Made by a program: the position numbers and the translations under genes. Below, one piece after another: positions 8,144 to 14,779 of a stretch of DNA of 26,039 bases. Below the pieces are notes generated by a model. It had not been told where the DNA came from. It saw only the letters and a program-made list of their open reading frames with translations, and did no database searches. This stretch comes from JBFMAE01 sp040756085. GTDB lineage: Bacteria > Desulfobacterota > BSN033 > UBA1163. The stretch's first letter is position 1; every line of letters begins with the position of its first letter. The DNA is taken from assembly GCA_040756085.1 (NCBI GenBank), contig JBFMAE010000195.1, forward strand, positions 1-26,039, in the 5' to 3' direction.

Positions 8144-9331
8144 TCAGGATACGATGCCATAAAGTTTCCCAACATTATAGAAGACTTGAATGGCTCGATC
8201 AAGGTGTTCCTGAGTATGGGCAGCGGAGATTTGGACCCGGATCCTTGCCTGGCCCTTAGGAACCACAGGGTAACTGAATCCAATCACATAGATTCCTTCC
8301 TTGAGGTAATCCCTTGCCATATCTTGAGCGACTTTGGCCTCACCGACCATAATAGGCACAATAGGATGGAAACCTGGTTTGATTTGAAACCCAGCTTGAA
8401 CCATCTTTTCCCTGAAATAGGTTGTATTTTCTCTCAGCGTCTTTCTCAAATCGTCCGCTTCTTCTAAGAGTTTAATGGCCTCTAAGGAAGTATAGGCGAT
8501 CACCGGAGCCAGTGTATTGGAGAAAAGGTAAGGCCTGGATCTTTGCCTCAGAATCTCGATAATCTCTTTCCTGCCGCTTGTAAACCCTCCAGAGGCTCCA
8601 CCCAGGGCTTTACCCAAAGTGCTGGTGATGATATCCACCCTCCCCTCCATATGAAAGAATTCATGGGTTCCTCTCCCCTTCACTCCCATAAAACCTGTGC
8701 AATGGGAATCATCGATCATGACCAAGGCCTGATATCTCTCTGCCAGTTCACAGATTTCTGGGAGTTTGGCTAAATCTCCATCCATGCTGAAGGCTCCATC
8801 CGTGGCGATCAGTCGAACCCTTGCCTTCTGAGCCTCTTTAAGGATCTTCTCTAAATCCTCCATATCCGAGTGCTTATACCTTTCCCTCTCAGCCTTACAT
8901 AATCGGATGCCATCGATGATGCTGGCATGATTCAATTCGTCGCTGATCACCACATCCTTCTCATTCAGTAGTGTCTCAAAAAGTCCGCCGTTGGCATCGA
9001 AACAAGAAGAGTAGAGAATGGTATCCTCTGTTCCAAGAAAGTGAGAAATGGTACGTTCAAGTTCTTTGTGGATGTCCTGCGTTCCACAGATGAACCGAAC
9101 CGAAGATAACCCATAACCATATCGCTCCAGCCCTTCTTTGGCAGCCTGTATAAGCCTGGGATGGTTTGATAATCCCAGATAGTTGTTGGCACAGAAGTTG
9201 ATCACTTCTCCCTCTCTCACTTTGATGCTCGGACCTTGAGGGGTGAAGATCACTCTTTCCTCTTTATTGAGACCTGACTCTTGGATCGAAGCTAACTCCT
9301 TTTGAAGGATCTCTCTCATCTCAGTGTACAT
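8144..9331 (-). CDS. kbl: Glycine C-acetyltransferase (2-amino-3-ketobutyrate CoA ligase)
   Basis: A cytoplasmic PLP enzyme of the alpha-oxoamine synthase family that splits 2-amino-3-ketobutyrate with CoA into glycine and acetyl-CoA, the second step of threonine degradation. 395 residues, the usual length. Visible marks: NFCANNYLGLSNHP (45-58), SSVRFICGTQ substrate loop (76-85), DELNHASIIDG (131-141), DDSHCTGFMG (207-216) and the PLP lysine Lys241 in STLGKALGGASGG. ATG at 9331 overlaps the tdh stop by 11 nt and has AAGGGTG upstream. The tdh-kbl pair, with tdh first and coupled, is the classical threonine dehydrogenase pathway and supports Kbl over other family members such as 8-amino-7-oxononanoate synthase. 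Confidence 0.95.
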   Translation of the reverse strand: MYTEMREILQKELASIQESGLNKEERVIFTPQGPSIKVREGEVINFCANNYLGLSNHPRLIQAAKEGLERYGYGLSSVRFICGTQDIHKELERTISHFLGTEDTILYSSCFDANGGLFETLLNEKDVVISDELNHASIIDGIRLCKAERERYKHSDMEDLEKILKEAQKARVRLIATDGAFSMDGDLAKLPEICELAERYQALVMIDDSHCTGFMGVKGRGTHEFFHMEGRVDIITSTLGKALGGASGGFTSGRKEIIEILRQRSRPYLFSNTLAPVIAYTSLEAIKLLEEADDLRKTLRENTTYFREKMVQAGFQIKPGFHPIVPIMVGEAKVAQDMARDYLKEGIYVIGFSYPVVPKGQARIRVQISAAHTQEHLDRAIQVFYNVGKLYGIVS

Positions 9332-10400
9332 GGCTCACCCTTTCTTGCCCTGGAATATAGCGATTCATTAAGACGACCTTCAAACAATTTCCTGATCTCA
9401 TCAGTTCCATTCCTTTTTCAAACTCATCAAATTTGAAAATGTGCGTGATCACAGGAGTGACATCGAGAACCCTACTCGTTAAGAGGCGACTCACCTGATA
9501 CCAGGTCTCGTAGAGTTTACGTCCTGTAATGCCGTAAACCTTTACACCCTTAAAGATGATATCGTTCGTGAGGTCAATCTCCACTTCTCTTAAGGGTAAC
9601 CCTAAAAGAGATACTCTCCCTCCTGGCCTCAATGCTTTAAACCCCTTTTTAATTGCTGAAGGGGCGCCTGACATCTCTAATACCACATCCACCCCAACCC
9701 CAAGGGTCAGATCCATCACCCCTTCGACCAAATTAGAAGTAGTCTCGTTGATCAACGCATCCGCCTTCATCTTTTTGGCCAGATTCAATCGGTATTCATT
9801 CACATCCACTCCAATGATAAATGAGGCTCCGCAGACTCTAGCCACCCCAATAGCAAAGCAGCCCATGGTTCCACAACCTAATACCAAAACGGTTTTCCCA
9901 GCGATCTCATCTGCGAGCACGGAATGGACCGCATTCCCTAATGGTTCTTGGATGGAGGCCAGGATTGGCGAGAGGGAAGGATCATTCTTCCAAACATTCC
10001 TCTCCGGCAAGGAGACATACTCTGCAAAGCAACCATTTCGATCAATTCCCAGAATGGAAGTGTTAATGCAAACATGGCTATTTCCCGTTCGGCAAGGTAC
10101 ACACAATCCACAGGAGATATGGCTCTCGGCAGAGACGAAATCTCCGATTCGAACCGACTCCACCTCATCTCCCACCTCTACCACCTCGCCCGAAAACTCA
10201 TGACCGACCACTGTGGGGAGATGCATTCGGTGGCTCGCCCACTCATCCCAGTTGTAAATGTGAAGGTCTGATCCACAGATGGACATCGCTTTTACCCTCA
10301 CTAACACATCCTGAGGGCCAATCGTAGGAAACGGGACGTGTTGAATCTCTAAGCCCTCTGAAGGCTTCGCTTTTACAATTGCTTTCATCTCTAAAGACAT
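9321..10400 (-). CDS. tdh: L-threonine 3-dehydrogenase
   Basis: Zinc-dependent medium-chain dehydrogenase that oxidises L-threonine to 2-amino-3-ketobutyrate with NAD. 359 residues. Catalytic zinc ligands Cys42 (ICGSDLHIYNWDEWA), His67 and Glu68 (VVGHEFSGEV); structural zinc cysteines Cys97, Cys100, Cys103, Cys111; Rossmann motif LGCGTMGCFAIG around 173-184. The HIYNWDEWA segment is typical of Tdh rather than sorbitol or alcohol dehydrogenases. ATG at 10400 has AAGAGGT 8 nt upstream; Met5 (10388) has a poorer site. It is 13 nt downstream of the Lrp-type regulator and overlaps kbl, so the three are probably co-transcribed. Confidence 0.94.
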   Translation of the reverse strand: MSLEMKAIVKAKPSEGLEIQHVPFPTIGPQDVLVRVKAMSICGSDLHIYNWDEWASHRMHLPTVVGHEFSGEVVEVGDEVESVRIGDFVSAESHISCGLCVPCRTGNSHVCINTSILGIDRNGCFAEYVSLPERNVWKNDPSLSPILASIQEPLGNAVHSVLADEIAGKTVLVLGCGTMGCFAIGVARVCGASFIIGVDVNEYRLNLAKKMKADALINETTSNLVEGVMDLTLGVGVDVVLEMSGAPSAIKKGFKALRPGGRVSLLGLPLREVEIDLTNDIIFKGVKVYGITGRKLYETWYQVSRLLTSRVLDVTPVITHIFKFDEFEKGMELMRSGNCLKVVLMNRYIPGQERVSHVH

Positions 10401-10413
10401 GACTTGAAACCTC

Positions 10414-10860
10414 TTACATAAATGTCACCCATTTATTGATCCCATCCAGATAAACAAATGTTTCTGTTGCCTGGATCCCATCCACCTTTGAGATCTCATT
10501 GACAAGAAATTCCATCAGTTCTTTTTGGGAATCTAGAAATACCTCAACAAATAAGTCATACCTCCCTGTGCAGTTCATCACTGAGGTGACTCCTTTAAGC
10601 TTCGAGACCTGCTTCATCTTCTCTGCATGACCCCGCCTCTCCAAGTTGATCCCCACAAGGGCACAGATGCGATGTTCAAATTTGAAAGGGTTGGTTAAAG
10701 CTTTAATTTTTACTAAACCCTTCTCGATCATCTTTTCCGTTCTAAGACGGACGGTCCCATTAGAGACCTTTAATTTCTTGGCGATCTCCTTGTAGGATCG
10801 CCTCCCATTCTCCTGAAGTTCTATTACAATTTTTCGATCAAGTTCGTCCAAAATAATCAC
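10414..10860 (-). CDS. Lrp/AsnC family transcriptional regulator
   Basis: 148 residues. N-terminal winged HTH_AsnC (LDELDRKIVIELQENGR, with recognition helix around VSNGTVRLRTEKM, residues 3-55) and a C-terminal RAM/AsnC ligand-binding domain containing GRYDLFVEVFLDSQKELMEF. Such proteins form octamers that sense amino acids. As the first gene of the lrp-tdh-kbl set, and divergent from the M20 peptidase-like gene across an AT-rich 414-bp region, it likely controls threonine use and perhaps the peptide genes. The start is GTG at 10860, opening IILDELD; the RBS is weak (TTGG), which suggests low expression. Confidence 0.9.
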   Translation of the reverse strand: MIILDELDRKIVIELQENGRRSYKEIAKKLKVSNGTVRLRTEKMIEKGLVKIKALTNPFKFEHRICALVGINLERRGHAEKMKQVSKLKGVTSVMNCTGRYDLFVEVFLDSQKELMEFLVNEISKVDGIQATETFVYLDGINKWVTFM

Positions 10861-11031
10861 CCAATTGTGTTTTTATTAAATAATCAGTTTAAATTTAAAT
10901 GTCAAGAGAAAAAAATGATAAAATATTGCTTTATTTTCAACTTTTTTTAAAAAATGATGAATAAAAAAAATAACTATCTGAAATTATAGAATATTTTATA
11001 TTACTCAAAAATTATTTATATTTTATTAAAT

Positions 11032-11055
11032 TACCCCACCCTTATAGGCGGGGTA
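11032..11055. repeat. Imperfect palindrome in the divergent intergenic region
   Basis: TACCCCACC (11032-11040) and GGCGGGGTA (11047-11055) pair with one mismatch around a 6-nt loop. It follows an extremely AT-rich stretch (10861-11030). It could be an operator or a transcription barrier between lrp and the plus-strand genes. The rest of 10861-11122 shows no gene. Confidence 0.4.
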
Positions 11056-11122
11056 TTTCGCCCTAATTTTATAAAGATCCAATACCTTTTTTTAGCATGT
11101 GAGGATAAGGGGATAGGAATGA

Positions 11123-11150
11123 TTGACAAGATGGAAACAGTTGATATAAG
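11123..11150 (+). promoter_or_regulatory. Sigma70-like promoter upstream of M20 amidohydrolase
   Basis: TTGACA at 11123-11128, a 16-nt spacer, TATAAG at 11145-11150. It predicts a leader of about 120 nt before the amidohydrolase start; that leader contains the TCCCCT/AGGGGA stem at 11217-11238. Confidence 0.55.
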
Positions 11151-11216
11151 GTATTTAAAATTTTGTTTTTTGATGAGAATCGGGCGAACTTTCATTATTA
11201 CCCTCCAGTTATATAA

Positions 11217-11238
11217 TCCCCTGCGGGAAAGGAGGGGA
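11217..11238. repeat. Short stem-loop in the amidohydrolase leader
   Basis: TCCCCT (11217-11222) pairs with AGGGGA (11233-11238) around a 10-nt loop. The surroundings (ATAATCCCC...ATGGGGGATTTAT) look like a degenerate dispersed CCCC/GGGG repeat. Confidence 0.35.
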
Positions 11239-11283
11239 CTATGGGGGATTTATAAAGATCAATGATTCATAGGGGTGATCAAA

Positions 11284-12471
11284 ATGGAAAATTCTTTAAA
11301 GGAAAAAATTGAAGAGATGAAGGATTGGTTGGTAGAGATCCGGAGAACGATTCATATGCATCCGGAGCTGGGGTTTGATGAAGTGGAGACATCAAAATTG
11401 GTAGCTGAATGGCTCGGGAGGTTTGGTTTGGAGGTCACGAAAGGGATAGCGAAGACAGGAGTTACAGGACTTCTTGAAGGGAAAGGGGCGGGGAAGACCG
11501 TGGCCATTCGTGCTGATATGGATGCTCTTCCTTTAGAGGAAGCCAATCCAGTCCCTTATGCTTCAAAGATTAAAGGAAAGATGCATGCCTGTGGCCACGA
11601 TGCCCATGTCGCGATTCTTTTGGGTGTAGCAAAATATTTTTCTACATCAAAAGATCGGTTGAAAGGGAACATCAAATGGATCTTTCAACCCGCTGAGGAA
11701 GGGGGCGGAGGTGCTAAGGTGATGGTGGAGGAGGGGGTGTTGGAGAATCCAAAGGTGAATGCGATCTTCGGGGCCCACGTCTTTCCATTGCTTCCTGTTG
11801 GAAAGGTTGGGATCTATGAGCGAGAAGGACTTGCTGCCACAGATCGGTTTACCATAAAGATTATTGGCAAAGGTGGCCATGCAGCAAACCCTCACCTTTC
11901 AAAAGATCCAATCCTCACCGCAGGTCATCTCATTACACAAATTCATTCGATTGTGAGTCGAAATATCAATCCTTTAGATAGTGGAGTGATAACCATAGGT
12001 AAAGTCAATGGAGGGACAGCATTCAATATCATTCCAGATCAGGCTGAATTATTGGGAACCGTACGTTCTTTGAATCCGCATGTTCAAGAAGAACTGAAAT
12101 CGAGGATCGAACAGGTAGTTCAGGGCACCGCTCGCTCCTTTGGAGTGGATTATCGATTCGACTTCGAGTATGGGTATCCTGTTCTGGTCAATGATCTGGA
12201 GATGTCGAAACTCGTCGCCTCTGCCTGTTCCAAAGGGATAGGGAAGAAGAATGTGGAAGTCTTAAGGCCTTCAATGGGAGGGGAGGATTTTGCATACTAC
12301 CTCGAAAAGGTCCCTGGGTCTTTTTTCAGACTGGGGTGTCGGAATGAGGAGAAGGGGATCGTCCATCCTTACCACAGCAGCCTCTTCGACATCGATGAAG
12401 AGGTGTTACCTTTTGGTGTGGAGATGTTTGTAAGGATCATCAACCAATATTTGGGACTGGACATCACCTGA
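11284..12471 (+). CDS. M20D-family amidohydrolase (N-acyl amino acid / hippurate-type hydrolase)
   Basis: A cytoplasmic metallo-amidohydrolase of 395 residues that removes acyl groups from amino acids or similar amides. Metal-site motifs are present in order: IHMHPELGF (23-31), RADMDALP (76-83), HACGHDAH (101-108, Cys103/His105), QPAEEGGGG (135-143), His165 in GAHVFP, GGEDFAYY, and the terminal HPYHSSLF. The central GKGGHAANPH begins the dimerisation domain. I prefer ATG at 11284, 6 nt after AGGGGTGAT; GTG at 11275 would add three residues. It is divergent from the Lrp gene and followed by an MFS transporter, suggesting uptake and hydrolysis of an amino-acid conjugate. With a Bam-like cluster downstream, hippurate-like aromatic conjugates are an attractive but unproven substrate. 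Confidence 0.9.
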   Translation: MENSLKEKIEEMKDWLVEIRRTIHMHPELGFDEVETSKLVAEWLGRFGLEVTKGIAKTGVTGLLEGKGAGKTVAIRADMDALPLEEANPVPYASKIKGKMHACGHDAHVAILLGVAKYFSTSKDRLKGNIKWIFQPAEEGGGGAKVMVEEGVLENPKVNAIFGAHVFPLLPVGKVGIYEREGLAATDRFTIKIIGKGGHAANPHLSKDPILTAGHLITQIHSIVSRNINPLDSGVITIGKVNGGTAFNIIPDQAELLGTVRSLNPHVQEELKSRIEQVVQGTARSFGVDYRFDFEYGYPVLVNDLEMSKLVASACSKGIGKKNVEVLRPSMGGEDFAYYLEKVPGSFFRLGCRNEEKGIVHPYHSSLFDIDEEVLPFGVEMFVRIINQYLGLDIT

Positions 12472-12531
12472 GGATCCTTTTTCACAAAGCGGTTTCAGAG
12501 ATAAAGGGTATTTAAGGTTCTTGATTAAAAT

Positions 12532-12546
12532 GGGCCCTTCAGGCCC
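12532..12546 (+). other. Small hairpin in the M20-MFS gap
   Basis: GGGCC (12532-12536) and GGCCC (12542-12546) around CTTCA, with no U-tract. It lies 24 nt before the MFS start, which has no clear Shine-Dalgarno. Confidence 0.3.
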
Positions 12547-12569
12547 CTGAATGATGCGATTTTAAAAAG

Positions 12570-13736
12570 ATGAGAAAAACACTTTTTCTTTCTCAGATAA
12601 GACCCCTTCTCTTTCTGACGGGGATCTTCTTTTTAAACTTCCTCTCCCGGATCGTTCTCTCTCCCCTGATGCCTTCCGTTGAAAAAGATCTGAGGATGGG
12701 GCATGGGGAAGCGGGTTCTCTCTTTTTCTTGATCTCTTTAGGATATTGCGTCATGCTCCTGGCCTCAGGTTTCGTCTCTTCCCGTCTCAATCATAGAAAA
12801 ACGATTATCCTCTCCTCTATAGCTGTAGGTGGAGCTCTCTTTATTGTCGGTTTCAACGACCATCTATGGGGAATCCACGTTGGACTCCTTTTGCTGGGGA
12901 TGGCTGCAGGGCTCTATCTCCCCTCAGGCATTGCCACCCTCACCGAATTGGTGAGCCCCGAGCATTGGGGAAAGGCGATCTCCATCCACGAATTGGCACC
13001 TAATCTGGGTTTCGTCATAGCCCCTCTTCTTACAGAGGCTCTCTTAGGAGTCTGTTCCTGGCGAGAAGTTTTGGTGGTGCTTGGAATAGCTTCTATATTT
13101 GCAGGCTTCATCTTCCTTTCTTTTGGAAATGGAGTAGTTTCCCACGGCGAAGCCCCCAATGTCGGTACACTCCGGATCGTTCTGAAAAAACCTTCTTTCT
13201 GGATCATAATGGCACTTTTCAGTCTGGGCATCGGCGGCTCTTTTGGAGTTTATTCGATGTTTCCTCTTTACCTGGTATCAGAGAGGGGGATGGACCGAGC
13301 TTGGGCCAACACGCTGGTGGGAATTTCCCGGATCTTCCCTGTGGGAATGGCTATTCTATCAGGATGGGTTACGGATCGACTTGGCCCGAAGCAGACGCTG
13401 AGGATGGTCTTTCTAACTTTGGGGATCATTACAATCCTGCTCGGTGTGATTTCTGGATCATGGATTATACTCATCATCTTTCTTCAGCCTATGCTGGCAT
13501 CCTCCTTTTTCCCGCCAGGTTTTGCCGCCCTCTCCCGGATAGGAGGCCAAAGGTTCAAGAATGTAGCCATCTCCCTGACGATGCCTGTGAGCTTTCTTGT
13601 AGGAGGTGGAGCCATTCCAGCCGGGATCGGACTCATTGGAGAAGCGAGATCCTTTTCTCTCGGGTTTATCATTTTAGGAGGGTTCTTCCTCAGTGGTGTT
13701 GTTCTAGTGCAATATTTGAAATTTAACGAAGATTAA
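12570..13736 (+). CDS. MFS transporter
   Basis: Inner-membrane carrier of the major facilitator superfamily, 388 residues with about 12 hydrophobic helices. The loop after helix 2 (GFVSSRLNHRKTII, 67-80) and its repeat in the second half (GWVTDRLGPKQTLRM, near 265-279) are the MFS motif-A loops. The start ATG at 12570 lacks a good RBS (ATTTTAAAAAG), so it may depend on coupling with the amidohydrolase 98 bp upstream. A long stem-loop terminator follows at 13745. The substrate cannot be read from sequence; its neighbour suggests an organic acid, peptide or amino-acid conjugate. Confidence 0.88.
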   Translation: MRKTLFLSQIRPLLFLTGIFFLNFLSRIVLSPLMPSVEKDLRMGHGEAGSLFFLISLGYCVMLLASGFVSSRLNHRKTIILSSIAVGGALFIVGFNDHLWGIHVGLLLLGMAAGLYLPSGIATLTELVSPEHWGKAISIHELAPNLGFVIAPLLTEALLGVCSWREVLVVLGIASIFAGFIFLSFGNGVVSHGEAPNVGTLRIVLKKPSFWIIMALFSLGIGGSFGVYSMFPLYLVSERGMDRAWANTLVGISRIFPVGMAILSGWVTDRLGPKQTLRMVFLTLGIITILLGVISGSWIILIIFLQPMLASSFFPPGFAALSRIGGQRFKNVAISLTMPVSFLVGGGAIPAGIGLIGEARSFSLGFIILGGFFLSGVVLVQYLKFNED

Positions 13737-13744
13737 CCGTACAT

Positions 13745-13812
13745 GGGTAGAGTAGAGAGCTGGAGATAGAGCCTTTGCCACTACGCCAGCTCTCTACTCT
13801 ACCCTTTAATTT
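13745..13812 (+). terminator. Long stem-loop terminator after the MFS gene
   Basis: GGGTAGAGTAGAGAGCTGG (13745-13763) and its exact complement (13786-13804) form a 19-bp stem with a 22-nt loop, followed by TTTAATTTT. Unusually long for a simple terminator; it may also stabilise the upstream mRNA. Confidence 0.7.
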
Positions 13813-13891
13813 TCATTCATTCCCATTTATAATTATTTTATAGCTATTTTATAAATAATAAATAATTATTTACTTTTTCTTTATTTTTTTC

Positions 13892-13920
13892 TTGACAACT
13901 TTTAAACGCTCTATTATAAA
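13892..13920 (+). promoter_or_regulatory. Strong sigma70 promoter for the DUF2080/GNAT pair
   Basis: TTGACA (13892-13897), a 17-nt spacer, TATAAA (13915-13920), embedded in AT-rich DNA. It is 55 nt upstream of the next start codon and is the best-matching promoter in the window. Confidence 0.75.
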
Positions 13921-13975
13921 TAGATTGTAATTGTTAAATAGTTAACTTGTAATTATTAAACCTCTGAGGGATGGT

Positions 13976-14164
13976 ATGATACAAAGAAAAGAACCTAACC
14001 TTGAAATTCTGCCTTCTTCGATTAATGTACACAACAAGTCCAAGTTCGAGGTCTATGGTGAGGAGATGATCGAGAAGGAAGTCAAACAGAGTGGAAATAG
14101 TGGTCGGGTTTATCTTCCTCCGGAATGGGTAGGAAAACATGTCAAAATCATTCGGATTGACTGA
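13976..14164 (+). CDS. Small DUF2080-like protein (AbrB-like motif)
   Basis: 62 residues. The C-terminal half contains VKQSGNSGRVYLPPEW, the hallmark of DUF2080 proteins (annotated as transposon-encoded in some archaea), and it resembles the SpoVT/AbrB swapped-hairpin DNA-binding turn. The N-terminal half is unremarkable. ATG at 13976 follows GAGGG by about 6 nt. It overlaps the GNAT gene by 26 nt and has its own strong promoter, so the two work as a unit. It could be a small DNA-binding partner or antitoxin of the acetyltransferase; that is inference only. Confidence 0.65.
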   Translation: MIQRKEPNLEILPSSINVHNKSKFEVYGEEMIEKEVKQSGNSGRVYLPPEWVGKHVKIIRID

Positions 14165-14612
14165 TAAGGAGATGGGAAGGAAGATCAAAGTCCGGAAGAT
14201 TGAAGCCGAAGATGTCCCTGAAATCGTTTCTATCCAGGAATCCATATTACAGAAAAAAGTTTCGAAAAAGTGGATTCAAATGGTCGAGGGTCATCTTAAA
14301 AAACAAGAAGCTTTAGGTTTTGTTGCTTTAAAGGACGGTCAAGTGGTGGGCTTCATCATCGGAGAGATCAAAGGGGAAGGCTTTGGTCTGGAGCAAAGCG
14401 GTTGGATCGAAGTGGTAGGGGTGCATCCACGGCAGATGGGAATTGGAATTGGGCGAATCTTAGCTGAAAAACTTTTTTCATTTTTTATAAAGGAGGGAAT
14501 CCACGATATCCATACCTCTGTGCGCTGGGATGCCGGTGATATGCTTTCCTTTTTTAAGGCTATTGGTTTTGACCGTTCCCCATTTATTAATCTTAGGAAA
14601 CATTTGGATTGA
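14139..14612 (+). CDS. GNAT family N-acetyltransferase
   Basis: 157 residues. The GNAT core is visible: IKVRKIEAEDVPEI start (15-28), VVGFIIGEI beta strand, and the acetyl-CoA loop VVGVHPRQMGIGIGRILAEKL (about 91-111) with the R/Q-x-x-G-x-G pattern. It ends with the typical beta6-beta7 region (FFKAIGFDRSPFINLRK). It resembles RimI-type acetyltransferases, but the substrate is unknown. The start at 14139 has TAGGA 5 nt upstream and overlaps the small DUF2080-like gene; Met12 (14172) abuts AAGGAG too closely. A hairpin with a T-run follows at 14661-14704. Confidence 0.85.
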   Translation: MSKSFGLTDKEMGRKIKVRKIEAEDVPEIVSIQESILQKKVSKKWIQMVEGHLKKQEALGFVALKDGQVVGFIIGEIKGEGFGLEQSGWIEVVGVHPRQMGIGIGRILAEKLFSFFIKEGIHDIHTSVRWDAGDMLSFFKAIGFDRSPFINLRKHLD

Positions 14613-14660
14613 AGCCTTCCGCCTAAAGGGGGGAGCTTGGGTGCAACAAACATGAACAAC

Positions 14661-14704
14661 CTGCGTAGCGGAAAAAAACGGTACGTAGAAGCAGTTTTTC
14701 TCTT
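14661..14704 (+). terminator. Probable terminator after GNAT gene
   Basis: CTGC (14661-14664) with GCAG (14691-14694), plus inner CGTA/TACG pairing, form a bulged stem followed directly by TTTTTCTCTT. It separates the GNAT pair from the bam-like cluster. Confidence 0.45.
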
Positions 14705-14732
14705 GAGGGGAGTATTAGAATTTTAGTATAAA
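14703..14732 (+). promoter_or_regulatory. Candidate promoter of the bam-like cluster
   Basis: TTGAGG (14703-14708), an 18-nt spacer, TATAAA (14727-14732), about 40 nt before the ribosome-binding site of the BamB-like gene. Confidence 0.45.
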
Positions 14733-14779
14733 AGAACACGTGAAAATATTAACAAGGTAATACATAGAGGGGCTAAAAA

